Assembly: GCA_964428385.1 (NCBI GenBank)
Contig: CAYRYR010000076.1
Span: forward strand, 1 to 13,157
From: JAFGOM01 sp964428385
GTDB taxonomy: Archaea; Halobacteriota; Methanomicrobia; Methanomicrobiales; Methanospirillaceae
Direction of reading: 5' to 3'
DNA length: 13,157 nt
Under the pieces are notes generated by a model, which saw only the letters and a list, made by a program, of their open reading frames with translations, was not told the origin of the DNA and ran no database searches. Below are positions 1 through 6,949 of this stretch, piece after piece (position 1 is the stretch's first letter; every line of letters begins with the position of its first letter). The position numbers were made by a program, and so were the translations under genes.

Positions 1-581
1 AAACATATCCGATCCCGGTTGTTATCGTATCGAATCTTGTATCCTTCCTGATATACGGAATTGGCGCATATATTCTCTTTAAATTAAGCCTTTTCCTGGT
101 TATATGCTATGTACTTTATATTCTAATTCTAGAGTTCCGGCTGATACACGGGCATTGCGTAGACTGTTATTACTACGGTAAAATCTGTGCATTTGGGAAA
201 GGCCGGTTGAGTTTAGTGTTTTTTCCAAAAGGCTGGATGGAACAGTTCAACCAGAAAAAGATTACATGGAAAGATATGCTCCCTGATTTTCTGGTATTCA
301 TTATCCCCCTGCTCGCAGGTATTATACTCCTGATACAGGAATTTTCCTGGACTATCATCATTCTCATCATCATCCTCTTCTTGCTGGTTTTTCCTGGGAA
401 TGCTCTTGTAAGAGGACATCTTGCCTGCAAATATTGTAAGCAGAGGGAGATTGGTTGTCCGGCTGAGCAACTGTTCGATACACCAAAAAAAACCGTAACC
501 ATTTCTCTGGTGTATATCCCAAGAATCAACATGAAATCCGGGTTTCGGTTCCCTGAGTACTATGTAGGTAGTACCTATTGA
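1..581 (+). CDS. Membrane protein with two CX2CX6C motifs, 5' end outside window
   Basis: The reading frame is open from the first bases of the window (codons start at position 3) to TGA at 579-581, giving 192 visible residues, so the start lies upstream. Four hydrophobic segments are visible at about residues 5-26, 29-45, 94-111 and 117-132. They form two halves of the same design: two helices followed by a cytosolic-looking loop with an identical cysteine pattern. The first is C52-x2-C55-x6-C62 (HCVDCYYYGKIC) and the second is C142-x2-C145-x6-C152 (CKYCKQREIGC). This looks like an internal duplication. The cysteines could bind zinc or an iron-sulphur cluster, but that is inference. I do not recognise the family. 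About 30 polar residues follow the last motif. The next gene on the same strand starts 231 bases later with its own promoter-like sequence, so co-transcription is uncertain. Confidence 0.75.
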   Translation, partial: TYPIPVVIVSNLVSFLIYGIGAYILFKLSLFLVICYVLYILILEFRLIHGHCVDCYYYGKICAFGKGRLSLVFFPKGWMEQFNQKKITWKDMLPDFLVFIIPLLAGIILLIQEFSWTIIILIIILFLLVFPGNALVRGHLACKYCKQREIGCPAEQLFDTPKKTVTISLVYIPRINMKSGFRFPEYYVGSTY

Positions 582-608
582 AAAACATAAATCCGGAACT
601 TTCAGAGG

Positions 609-671
609 GCATGGGCAGGTAACCAGGCTCCTGTCTTCATGCACAGGGACACCCTTAAGGGTAGGTGTTCC
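609..671. other. Two adjacent hairpins / palindrome after the membrane gene
   Basis: Positions 609-619 (GCATGGGCAGG) pair with 630-642 (CCTGTC, a TT bulge, CATGC), giving 11 base pairs with one G-U and a 10-base loop. Just after it lies the perfect 12-base palindrome ACCCTTAAGGGT at 651-662. It is nested in a weaker outer pairing of 649-653 with 664-668. No T-run follows directly, so this is not a classic terminator. It could be an RNA 3' end structure of the upstream gene, a small structured RNA, or a protein binding site. No known riboswitch class is recognisable. Confidence 0.4.
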
Positions 672-683
672 ACGCCAGGGTGA

Positions 684-801
684 AAATCTATTTATTATCG
701 CATGGTCTATGTGATGTATGCCAGGAAAGATGAAATTCTCCGCCGTTACCGCTCTCTCTGCCTGTCCGGTGGACTCCTATAAGTATATGAAATTTCAGGA
801 G
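684..801 (+). promoter_or_regulatory. Putative htpX promoter region and ribosome site
   Basis: A TATA-like element, TTTATTAT at 691-698 within an AT-rich stretch, would place transcription start near 720 and give a leader of about 90 bases. A second one, TATAAGTATAT at 778-788, would give an almost leaderless transcript. The Shine-Dalgarno AGGAG at 797-801, 11 bases before the ATG at 813, only makes sense with the upstream promoter, so that one is preferred. No experimental support is available from sequence. Confidence 0.35.
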
Positions 802-812
802 ACACCGCGTTT

Positions 813-1703
813 ATGATTCGATGGCCCAGGGACCGGGGATTACAGGTACGGATGGCCGGGACATTATTTTTACTTGCTCTGGTATACTTCATCTTCATCG
901 CAGTTCTGGCATATATCGGGATTGAAACTGTCCTGCTCGTTGTAATTGTGACCATTATTCTCCTGCTCCAGTATTTTTTCTCTGACCGTCTGGTCCTCTT
1001 TTCCATGGGTGCCCGGGAGGTATCGGAACAGGAAGAACCGCGTCTCTATCAGATCCTGACACGTCTGTGTGTCATTGCAGGGATTAACCGCCCGAGGATT
1101 GCGATTGTAGACAAGGCCATTCCCAATGCTTTTGCGACAGGGAGGAATCCTAAAAAATCTGTTATCGCCGTGACTACCGGACTTCTTTCCATGCTCAACC
1201 AGGAAGAACTCGAGGCTGTCCTTGCCCACGAACTCAGTCATGTGAAGAACCGCGATGTCATGGTCATCACCCTTGCCAGTTTGATCTCCACCGCTGCGTT
1301 TTTCATCTTCAGGAATTCCTTTATGGTATCCGGATCCAGGGGGAGAAACGGGAAACAGGATCTATGGTTCATCATCCCGTTTTTCGCAGCAGGGGTCTGG
1401 ATAATCAGTTTCCTGTTGATAAAGGCCCTTTCACGGTACCGTGAGTTTTCGGCAGACAGGGGGTCAGCAATCCTGACCGGTCAGCCTTCTCAGCTCGCAT
1501 CTGCCCTGATGAAAATTAGCGGACAGATGGAACGCATCCCCACCACTGATCTCAGGGATGTCGAAGGAATGAATGCATTCTTCATTATCCCTGCAATTTC
1601 AGGTACATCAATTATGGCGCTTTTCGCCACACATCCTTCGATAGAGCAGCGTATTGCTGCGCTTGGGCGAATTGAACAGGAGATGGCGGGGCATGGGGTT
1701 TAA
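813..1703 (+). CDS. htpX: HtpX-like membrane zinc metalloprotease (M48 family)
   Basis: This is a 296-residue protein of normal length for archaeal HtpX. Two N-terminal membrane helices (about 15-36 and 39-56) precede the catalytic domain. The zinc site is HELSH at 139-143, with His139 and His143 as ligands and Glu140 catalytic. The third ligand is Glu211 in REFSADRGSA. Two further hydrophobic segments lie at about 151-168 and 184-204, and the conserved FATHPSIEQRIAAL ends the domain at 271-284. The family cleaves misfolded or damaged membrane proteins at the cytosolic face. The start is supported by AGGAG 11 bases upstream. The 3' end overlaps pspAB by 11 bases, and the pair converges on pspA-pspAA, which indicates a membrane-stress role. 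All catalytic residues are present, so it should be active. Confidence 0.95.
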   Translation: MIRWPRDRGLQVRMAGTLFLLALVYFIFIAVLAYIGIETVLLVVIVTIILLLQYFFSDRLVLFSMGAREVSEQEEPRLYQILTRLCVIAGINRPRIAIVDKAIPNAFATGRNPKKSVIAVTTGLLSMLNQEELEAVLAHELSHVKNRDVMVITLASLISTAAFFIFRNSFMVSGSRGRNGKQDLWFIIPFFAAGVWIISFLLIKALSRYREFSADRGSAILTGQPSQLASALMKISGQMERIPTTDLRDVEGMNAFFIIPAISGTSIMALFATHPSIEQRIAALGRIEQEMAGHGV

Positions 1704-2265
1704 AGAAGCCCTTAACTCAATATTAGGTACCACAACACTTCCAAGGGCATCCCCTGAAAAACTGTTTGCAATATCTTCTGCCAGCATCACGATGCAGAGC
1801 GAGTTTGACTTAAAGCCGTCCTCTACCGCAGGAATCTGCTTTAAACCAATCGAATCATCACGATATGATTCTGCCAGAACAGAGATTGAAGAACTGCTCA
1901 CTTTTAGTTCAAAAGAGACCGGAAGTACATTCAGGCTTGAGACTGATGAATTCCGGTTTACCTGGGTTATTCTGGAGGATCCTGATTTTGAGGACCTCAT
2001 CGCGGGCATCCACCTGGTCAGCCAGACCCTTATCGAGAAGGGCTTTGGTACATACCTCCTCTGTGCAATCTTCCGGTTTGGGGATGAAAAGCGTGTCTAC
2101 TGGGTATATAACTTTAAACAGGGACTATTCTATCCTTTCATCCCCGCTGCCGGAAAAACACGTGATAGTGCAACTGAATTCAGGATACGATCTCTTCTTG
2201 AACGGGAACTTCCCATAGAGAAAGATGTAGGGAAGTGGTATCCTCTCTGGGGTATCCCGCTCTAA
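1693..2265 (+). CDS. pspAB: PspA-associated protein PspAB
   Basis: The product has 190 residues when started at ATG 1693, which has GGAG 10 bases upstream and overlaps the htpX stop. A longer in-frame start at 1654 lies inside the catalytic gene's conserved C-terminus and is less likely. Family-typical stretches are visible: GICFKPIE (47-54), FTWVILEDPDFEDLIAGIH (89-107), YWVYNFKQGLFYPF (136-149) and ELPIEKDVGKWYPLWG (172-187). PspAB is a soluble protein of unknown biochemical function. It is found next to HtpX and PspA in archaea and actinobacteria and was recognised by gene neighbourhood. Tight overlap with htpX implies translational coupling and joint action, perhaps as an adaptor or regulator of the protease, which is inference. 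I am confident of the family but not of the function. Confidence 0.88.
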   Translation: MGFKEALNSILGTTTLPRASPEKLFAISSASITMQSEFDLKPSSTAGICFKPIESSRYDSARTEIEELLTFSSKETGSTFRLETDEFRFTWVILEDPDFEDLIAGIHLVSQTLIEKGFGTYLLCAIFRFGDEKRVYWVYNFKQGLFYPFIPAAGKTRDSATEFRIRSLLERELPIEKDVGKWYPLWGIPL

Positions 2266-2292
2266 TCCCCATCTTTTCCCGATGCACCTGGA

Positions 2293-2310
2293 GTACAGGG
2301 GAACCTGTAC
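2293..2310. terminator. Perfect GGAA-loop hairpin between convergent gene pairs
   Basis: GTACAGG (2293-2299) and CCTGTAC (2304-2310) form a perfect 7-bp stem closed by GGAA, a GNRA-type tetraloop. It sits in the middle of the 56-base gap between the stops of pspAB and pspAA. Being symmetric, it would fold in transcripts from both strands, so a two-way 3' end or transcript-stabilising element is likely. The AT-rich stretch at 2322-2335 lies on the pspAB side and no long T-run is present. Confidence 0.45.
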
Positions 2311-2321
2311 AATCACAAGGG

Positions 2322-2600
2322 TTAATCTTTAAAAATCCCGGCACCCCTGAATACCTGTCTTGCTTCTTCGAGGGTCATATCCGAAGGTGGCACGATAACA
2401 GAGGATTCAATGAGTTCCTCATCGGGAAGCCTCTTTCCTTCGCTTAGGATCAACCCGATAAGCTTAGCAAGGCTCTTTTGATATTCTTTTTCATTCCCTT
2501 TCTGAACATATTCGACTATCTCATTGTCTATGGTATTCAGGTCATCGAAAAGGCTGCTTTTAACATCAAACTGTCCCTGACCCATAATTCGGATGATCAT
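2322..2600 (-). CDS. pspAA: PspA-associated protein PspAA
   Basis: The product has 92 residues, the usual size of the PspAA domain. It opens with MIIRIMGQGQFDVKSS, matching the family's N-terminal strand pattern. It continues with an acidic helix-rich middle (LNTIDNEIVEYVQKG, about 22-36) and the hallmark end: PDEELIESSVIVPPSD (about 59-74) followed by MTLEEARQVFRGAG. Its ATG overlaps the pspA stop as ATGA, so the two are translated together. The family accompanies PspA in archaea and actinobacteria, where it is thought to be a partner or modulator of PspA. No catalytic residues are evident. Function beyond association with PspA is inference. Confidence 0.88.
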   Translation of the reverse strand: MIIRIMGQGQFDVKSSLFDDLNTIDNEIVEYVQKGNEKEYQKSLAKLIGLILSEGKRLPDEELIESSVIVPPSDMTLEEARQVFRGAGIFKD

Positions 2601-3295
2601 TTGCCAGCCTCTGATTTGAGCCTGGCTAATTCGGATTCTATTTTCCCTTTCCCGCTTATGGCAGCTAGCTCACGTTCGATATCATCTTCCTTTGCAGTGA
2701 AATCAACCAGTGTTCCCGTTTCTATAAGCTCATCAAGGGCAGCGGAGCGTGCTTTCATGTCTTCTGTCTTGCTTTCAGCCCGCTCAATTGACATCCCAAC
2801 ATCAGCCATCTCTTCGCTGATACCGGAGACCGATTCACTGATCCTGACCTGTGCTTCGGCAGCGGAATATTGTGCCTTTATGGTCTCCTTTCTGGATCTG
2901 AATATCTCAATCTTTGTGGAGAGTCGTTTTTCTGCGGCAACAAGTTTCTCCTGCTCTGCTTCCAGTGTGGCAATCTCCTGGTCAAGACCTGTGATTTGGG
3001 AAGTAATGGCATTTTTCCGCTCGAGGGCGAGCCGTGCGAGATCCTCCCTGTTTGCCTGGACCGCTTCGCGTGCCTGTTCTCCAAGTTTTTCACTGTTCTG
3101 GACAAGTTTTGCCCTCTGTAATTGCAACCGCTTCTTTGAGGTGGTGACTTCTGCGACACCCCGCTTAACATTCTGTAGGAGATCAAGTTGCTTTTCATAA
3201 GAATAATCAAGCGTTTCTCTGGGATCTTCCATCCCGCCGATTATCTTGTTCATTTTTGCCGAGATTACAGTCCCCATGCGATTTAAAAGACCCAT
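2597..3295 (-). CDS. pspA: PspA/IM30 (Vipp1) family envelope-stress protein
   Basis: The 232-residue, charged, almost entirely helical coiled-coil protein matches PspA/IM30 in length and order. The N-terminal amphipathic helix (MGLLNRMGTVISAKMNKII, 1-19) inserts into membrane. It is followed by the family signature of a short acidic turn (EDPRETLDYSYEKQ, 23-36). Long heptad-rich helices then run to about residue 175, and a shorter C-terminal helical part carries SGKGKIESELARLK. Such proteins oligomerise into rings or rods on stressed membranes and limit proton leakage. The start is fixed by GGAGAGG (complement of 3304-3310) eight bases before the ATG. It is the first gene of a two-gene unit with pspAA and faces away from the broken methyltransferase gene. 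Confidence 0.93.
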   Translation of the reverse strand: MGLLNRMGTVISAKMNKIIGGMEDPRETLDYSYEKQLDLLQNVKRGVAEVTTSKKRLQLQRAKLVQNSEKLGEQAREAVQANREDLARLALERKNAITSQITGLDQEIATLEAEQEKLVAAEKRLSTKIEIFRSRKETIKAQYSAAEAQVRISESVSGISEEMADVGMSIERAESKTEDMKARSAALDELIETGTLVDFTAKEDDIERELAAISGKGKIESELARLKSEAGK

Positions 3296-3440
3296 GTTTT
3301 TTTCCTCTCCGTCCTCTGTTGTTATAGTATCCGATTACATGTTATGACTGTCGAGATACACGATATACTTTTTGGCTGTTGCTCTATGTATATGAAAGAT
3401 GCCGTGATGTACGGCACCCATTTCATTGCCGGCAAGTGGC
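3296..3440 (-). promoter_or_regulatory. pspA upstream region with TATA element and two palindromes
   Basis: On the minus strand a TATA-like element (AAGTATATCG, complement of about 3360-3370) could start transcription around 3340. Upstream of it lie TGCCGTgatgtACGGCA (3400-3416, 6-bp arms, 5-base spacer) and the perfect 10-base palindrome TTGCCGGCAA (3426-3435). Both contain TGCCG and could be binding sites for a stress regulator or activator. No matching palindrome is seen upstream of htpX, so joint control of the two convergent units is not shown. Confidence 0.35.
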
Positions 3441-3610
3441 ACACGAGTTTTTCATATAATCCTGGATGGATCAGAAACATCATCGTATAGCGTTTTACTT
3501 AAATCTCTGTGAAATCAAGATATTGACCGATTTTAGGGTCGAAATAATGAAAGCTTTGTCAAAATCTCTAATAAATTAACATACATACCAATACACAATA
3601 TGGTATCACC
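3441..3610 (+). promoter_or_regulatory. Upstream region of the broken methyltransferase
   Basis: This AT-rich stretch has a TATA-like AATAAATTAA at 3570-3579. It would start a transcript very close to the ATG at 3611, consistent with a leaderless message, and no Shine-Dalgarno is visible. An inverted repeat TACCA (3586-3590) / TGGTA (3601-3605), 10 bases apart, lies directly before the start and may be an operator. No coding potential is seen here. Confidence 0.3.
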
Positions 3611-4367
3611 ATGATAGACCACGAGATCAAGGATGCCATCCGGAAGAGCTGGGACCTCTCATCAGTTATGTATGACAACTGTCCGGGTCATGGTATCGGG
3701 ACTGATGAAGAGAAATTTGCATGGAAACAGGAACTGAGCCGGAACCTGCCAGAATCGCCTCAAAAGGTACTTGATGTAGGGTGTGGTACAGGTGTGATGG
3801 GTCTTTTATTTGCCGAGATGGGACATCAGGTTACCGGGAATCGATCTTTCGGAAGGGATGATGGCAAAAGCATGAGAGAAAGTGTATGCACAAAAACTTC
3901 CGGTTGAGCTGAAGATCGGGGATGCAGAACACCTTGCGTTCAATGATGAATCTTTTGACGTGGTTGTCAACCGGCACCTTCTCTGGACGCTCCCTTACCC
4001 GGAGATTGCACTTGTGGAGTGGCGCCGTGTCTTAAAAAAAGGAGGCGTGATTCTCATCATCGATGGTGTCTGGAAGGATAGGAGCATTCTAATCAGGGCA
4101 AAACGGATGTTGAGCGATGGATTGTCCAGGATATTCGGCCACACCCATGGTGGTCATTATGATAAAGAACTCCGGAGCCATTTCCCCTATGACTGGGGAG
4201 TGCCGAAAGAAACAATGATAACAGATTTAGAACACGCAGGGTTCACAGTCATCAGCTTTTAGGATTTACGGTACATCCAGGAGATTCAGAAAACACAACA
4301 ACCCTGGTACCAGAGATTAGCACCTGGCAAGACATACTACATCCTTGCTGCTACAAAAAAGAACTGA
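3611..4367 (+). pseudogene. Class I SAM-dependent methyltransferase, broken by three lesions
   Basis: The frame beginning at ATG 3611 encodes a Rossmann methyltransferase with the SAM loop VLDVGCGTG at residues 53-61. After GHQVTG an extra base at about 3839 shifts the frame. Skipping it restores IDLSEGMMAKA, the expected second strand. A TGA at 3873-3875 then interrupts the helix where Arg is expected (AKA-stop-EKVYAQ). The frame continues with LKIGDAEHLAFNDESFDVVV (motif II/III region), NRHLLWTLPYPE and the core LKKGGVILIIDG. A TAG at 4260-4262 is followed in frame by a plausible C-terminus (DLRYIQEIQKTQQPWYQ to KKN) ending at TGA 4365-4367. Repaired length is about 251 residues, normal for the family. 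Small-molecule methylation is the likely former role and the substrate is unknown. All lesions could be assembly errors, but three make true decay more likely. Confidence 0.85.
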
Positions 4368-4370
4368 ATT

Positions 4371-4733
4371 GAGTTTTCCTGGTGTAATACTACAAAAAAC
4401 GGGATAGTAAAAGAGCGAAAACACAATGATTCGGTTTCTCGTGGTGGTTTAATATCTACGCTTGCAGAAAAATGCCCGCTAACTGCTACACATTGCCATA
4501 ATTGCTGGAAACCGATTACAGAAGAAGCACTGGATACCTCGCATACATTGCTTGGAGAAGGTGGGACATCTTCCAAGGGAAAACCCGGAAGCTCTTATCC
4601 AGGCGTTGAAAGGTATTAATCAGCAATAGATTAATGGAATATTTGTATCCTCTCTAAAATATGAGGTTGACCAACGTCATCAATCACGTACCATAGTCAT
4701 TCTCTATGAGGATGTAACATGATAATCAATTGA
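4371..4733 (+). pseudogene. Decayed Cys-motif gene, copy A
   Basis: From 4371 to the TAA at 4617-4619 a frame without stops encodes 82 residues but has no credible start codon. It contains a CX6CX2C cluster (CPLTATHCHNCW, 4473-4508), then PITEEALDT and a conserved end, KPGSSYPGVERY. Codon by codon it matches a second locus at 9357-9500 in this window: 90 of 126 ungapped bases are identical over 4491-4616 versus 9375-9500. After position 4617 a one-base insertion relative to copy B restores a frame beginning QQ, then a TAG, then about 30 more codons to TGA near 4731. It is therefore a remnant of a small gene family with a cysteine cluster. The family is not recognised. It lies just behind the broken methyltransferase, in the same frame. 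Confidence 0.6.
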
Positions 4734-4801
4734 CGAGGGACACCAGGATCCATAGAACCCTTAAAACTCCTTAAACATCAGATCTCTCTCATTTTCCTCA
4801 A
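4734..4801. other. Short AT-rich spacer at the 3' end of UPF0210
   Basis: Between the end of remnant A and the UPF0210 stop there is no gene and no clear hairpin or T-run on the minus strand, so how UPF0210 transcription ends is not visible. Confidence 0.3.
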
Positions 4802-6166
4802 TTAGTTCCTGAAACTGTTAATCGGGGCGGGAATCCGGCCACCGCGGTTGATAAAGTCACTACAGCCGAATTTGTTTATCTGCTGGACCGGTGCATGGCC
4901 CAGGAGTCCCCCGAACTCCACCATGTCACCGACATCCTTTCCAATTACCGGGATCAGGCGGACAGCGGTCGTTTTCTGGTTGATCATTCCAATTGCAGCC
5001 TCATCGGCGATTATTCCGGATATCGTTGATGCAGGTGTACTCCCCGGTATTGCAATCATATCGAGTCCGACAGAACATACACAGGTCATTGCCTCGAGTT
5101 TTTCAAGCGTCAGGGCACCGCGGACTACAGCATCTATCATTCCCTGGTCCTCGCTTACCGGGATAAATGCACCGGAAAGACCGCCGACAAAGGAACTCGC
5201 CATAACCCCTCCCTTCTTTATCTGGTCGTTTAAGAGGGCGAGAGCAGCGGTCGTCCCGGGTGCACCAACCGATTCAAGCCCCATCTCTTCGAGTATCTCC
5301 GCTACACTGTCCCCCACAAAAGGCGTTGGTGCAAGCGAGAGATCTACAATCCCGAACGGGATTCCAAGCCGTTCCGATGCTACCTGTGCAACGAGTTGCC
5401 CTGCACGGGTGACCTTAAACGCTGTCTTCTTGATAGTTTCACAGAGGACTTCGAAGTCCTCGCCCCTGACACCCTCGAGTGCATGCTTGATAACTCCCGG
5501 ACCGCTGACGCCCACGTTAATGACCGCATCACCCTCAGAAACGCCATGGAATGCTCCTGCCATGAACGGGTTGTCATCAGGGGCATTGCAAAAGACAACC
5601 AGTTTTGCACAGCCGAGAGAATTATTATCCTTCGTTGCCTCCGCAGTCTCCTTCACGATGGTTCCCATGAGCTGTACGGCATCCATGTTTATACCGGTCT
5701 TTGTTGACCCGATATTTACCGAACTACAGACTCTTTCAGTGGAGGAGAGGGCCATCGGAATAGAGCGGATAAGGTTTTCATCGGCAGGGGTCATCCCTTT
5801 TGAAACGATGGCTGAGTAGCCTCCAAGGAAATTAACTCCTATATCGCATGCAGCCTTATCCAGTGTCTTTGCAACCGATACAAAATCCTCAGAAGACCTG
5901 CATGCCTGCCCGGTGACAAGTGCAACAGGGGTTACTGATATTCTCGTGTTTACAATCGGAATTCCGTATTCATGCTCGATTTCCCTACCTGTTGAGACAA
6001 GGTCCTTTGCCACCCTTGTAATCTTATTGTATATGTTCTGATTTAAGGCATCGAGATTGGAATCGCAGCAGTCAAGAAGGCTGATGCCAAGAGTGATGGT
6101 TCTCACATCAAGCTTCTCCTGCTCTATCATCATGTTTGTCTCGTGTACCTCAAAAATATTGACCAT
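4802..6166 (-). CDS. UPF0210 / DUF711 'PFL-like' family protein
   Basis: This 454-residue protein has the family's standard length of about 450. Conserved blocks are visible: VRTITLGISLLDC (21-33), GIPIVNTRISVTPVALV (68-84), the glycine-rich LGGYSAIVSKGMTP (114-127), INVGVSGPGVI (216-226), LGIPFGIVDLSLAPTP (267-282), GAPGTTAAL (301-309) and CSVGLDMIAIPG (364-375). The family has a fold related to pyruvate formate-lyase but lacks the glycyl-radical machinery. Its reaction is unknown. The start has AGG followed by seven Ts and lies 11 bases after the stop of the ACT-domain gene. That pairing is conserved across bacteria and archaea and suggests that the ACT protein senses a ligand for this enzyme. 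The sequence appears intact, with no broken motif. Confidence 0.92.
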   Translation of the reverse strand: MVNIFEVHETNMMIEQEKLDVRTITLGISLLDCCDSNLDALNQNIYNKITRVAKDLVSTGREIEHEYGIPIVNTRISVTPVALVTGQACRSSEDFVSVAKTLDKAACDIGVNFLGGYSAIVSKGMTPADENLIRSIPMALSSTERVCSSVNIGSTKTGINMDAVQLMGTIVKETAEATKDNNSLGCAKLVVFCNAPDDNPFMAGAFHGVSEGDAVINVGVSGPGVIKHALEGVRGEDFEVLCETIKKTAFKVTRAGQLVAQVASERLGIPFGIVDLSLAPTPFVGDSVAEILEEMGLESVGAPGTTAALALLNDQIKKGGVMASSFVGGLSGAFIPVSEDQGMIDAVVRGALTLEKLEAMTCVCSVGLDMIAIPGSTPASTISGIIADEAAIGMINQKTTAVRLIPVIGKDVGDMVEFGGLLGHAPVQQINKFGCSDFINRGGRIPAPINSFRN

Positions 6167-6177
6167 AAAAAAACCTA

Positions 6178-6450
6178 TTAGATACGATGCATTTTCGTAA
6201 AAATTTCTTCACGCTGGCACCTGATCCTGACACCGATCTTCTCGCCGAGATTCTCGAGATCGGTTGCCATCTCAGAAAAAGGCTTTGAAGACTGTTCTGT
6301 ATCGACGATCATCATCATATTGAAGTAGCCCTGCACGATTGTCTGTGAAATATCTTCGACATTGATCTGGTTATCAGCAAGGTACGTGCAGACCTTTGCA
6401 ATAATTCCCACCGTGTCTTTTCCGACTACGGTAATAATTGTCTTTTTCAT
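6178..6450 (-). CDS. UPF0237 family ACT-domain protein
   Basis: The product is a single ACT domain of 90 residues when started at the ATG at 6450 (MKKTIITVVGKDTVGIIAKV), which matches the family's usual start. An in-frame upstream ATG at 6489 would add 13 poorly conserved residues. The start at 6450 has AGGAT about 11 bases upstream and a TATA-like AATAAATT (complement of 6491-6498) at a fitting distance, whereas the start at 6489 has no ribosome site. The domain shows the strand-helix GKDTVGIIAKVCTYLADNQIN, DISQTIVQGYFNMMMIVD, and the family end REEIFTKMHRI. ACT domains bind amino acids or similar small ligands and dimerise. Transcribed first in a unit with UPF0210, it is probably its regulatory partner. 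Confidence 0.9.
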   Translation of the reverse strand: MKKTIITVVGKDTVGIIAKVCTYLADNQINVEDISQTIVQGYFNMMMIVDTEQSSKPFSEMATDLENLGEKIGVRIRCQREEIFTKMHRI

Positions 6451-6489
6451 CTTGTGTACTATCCTTGTACTACTATTGTCGCTCATCAT

Positions 6490-6949
6490 GAATTTATTCT
6501 GTACCCAGAGTGAGCAGAAAACGAGAGGACTATTAGGAATATCTTCAATAGTATTGCCAGTCCCGAGACCACTGCGGATGAAATCAGAGTGAGTTTTAGT
6601 ATGGCAATCCTGATTACTGGATATTTCCGATACGGGTACCTTTGCTCCCCATGAACCTTTAGAATGATCTGACTGCTATGCAATCGTTTGCCAGAGTACC
6701 ATATCAAACCCTGGTTTTCCTGATACCATACGAGATGTAGAACTGATTGTTGGTTATTCTGCCTTATCAGAGTGTTTTTTTGAGAATAACATCTGTTCTC
6801 TCAGGAGACAAATTCATAAATTCATCCTGTGAATTACAGAATCCCGTGCAAATATCTTATCATATTCTATAATTAGGAGAACCGCCGGGGTTCACACCCT
6901 ATACACCAGAGTGTTATCATTGGAAAAGAGGATCTGTTTTTCTTGGGGT
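6490..6949. other. 460-base region without a supportable gene
   Basis: It contains the likely promoter of the UPF0237-UPF0210 unit at its left edge (complement of 6491-6498). The remainder is AT-rich. A 73-codon minus-strand frame (6486-6707) with one hydrophobic stretch ends in an ATGA overlap with the longer, unlikely start of the ACT gene. A 47-codon plus-strand frame runs from about 6513 to 6654. Neither has a ribosome site, recognisable family or good codon pattern. A run of seven Ts lies near 6777-6783. I see no third copy of the Cys-motif remnant here. Confidence 0.3.

Noticed and set aside
2478..3200. 240-codon plus-strand open frame
   Set aside because: It is the antisense shadow of pspA. 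Its serine/alanine/phenylalanine-rich translation has no domain pattern, while the minus strand gives a clear PspA protein.
4260..4262. TAG read as pyrrolysine in the methyltransferase
   Set aside because: The same gene also has a frameshift and a TGA, so readthrough of TAG would not restore it. The family is not known to need pyrrolysine.
4848..5819. 323-codon plus-strand open frame
   Set aside because: It lies entirely antisense to UPF0210, whose conserved blocks are unmistakable. The translation is Ser/Pro/Thr-rich, typical of a shadow frame.
6513..6654. 47-codon plus-strand frame that looks protein-like
   Set aside because: It has no start codon near its beginning, no upstream signals and no recognisable motif.
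6486..6707. 73-codon minus-strand frame with a hydrophobic stretch overlapping the ACT gene
   Set aside because: The ATGA overlap is with the unlikely longer start of the ACT protein. No ribosome site or family is seen, and the ACT promoter lies inside it.
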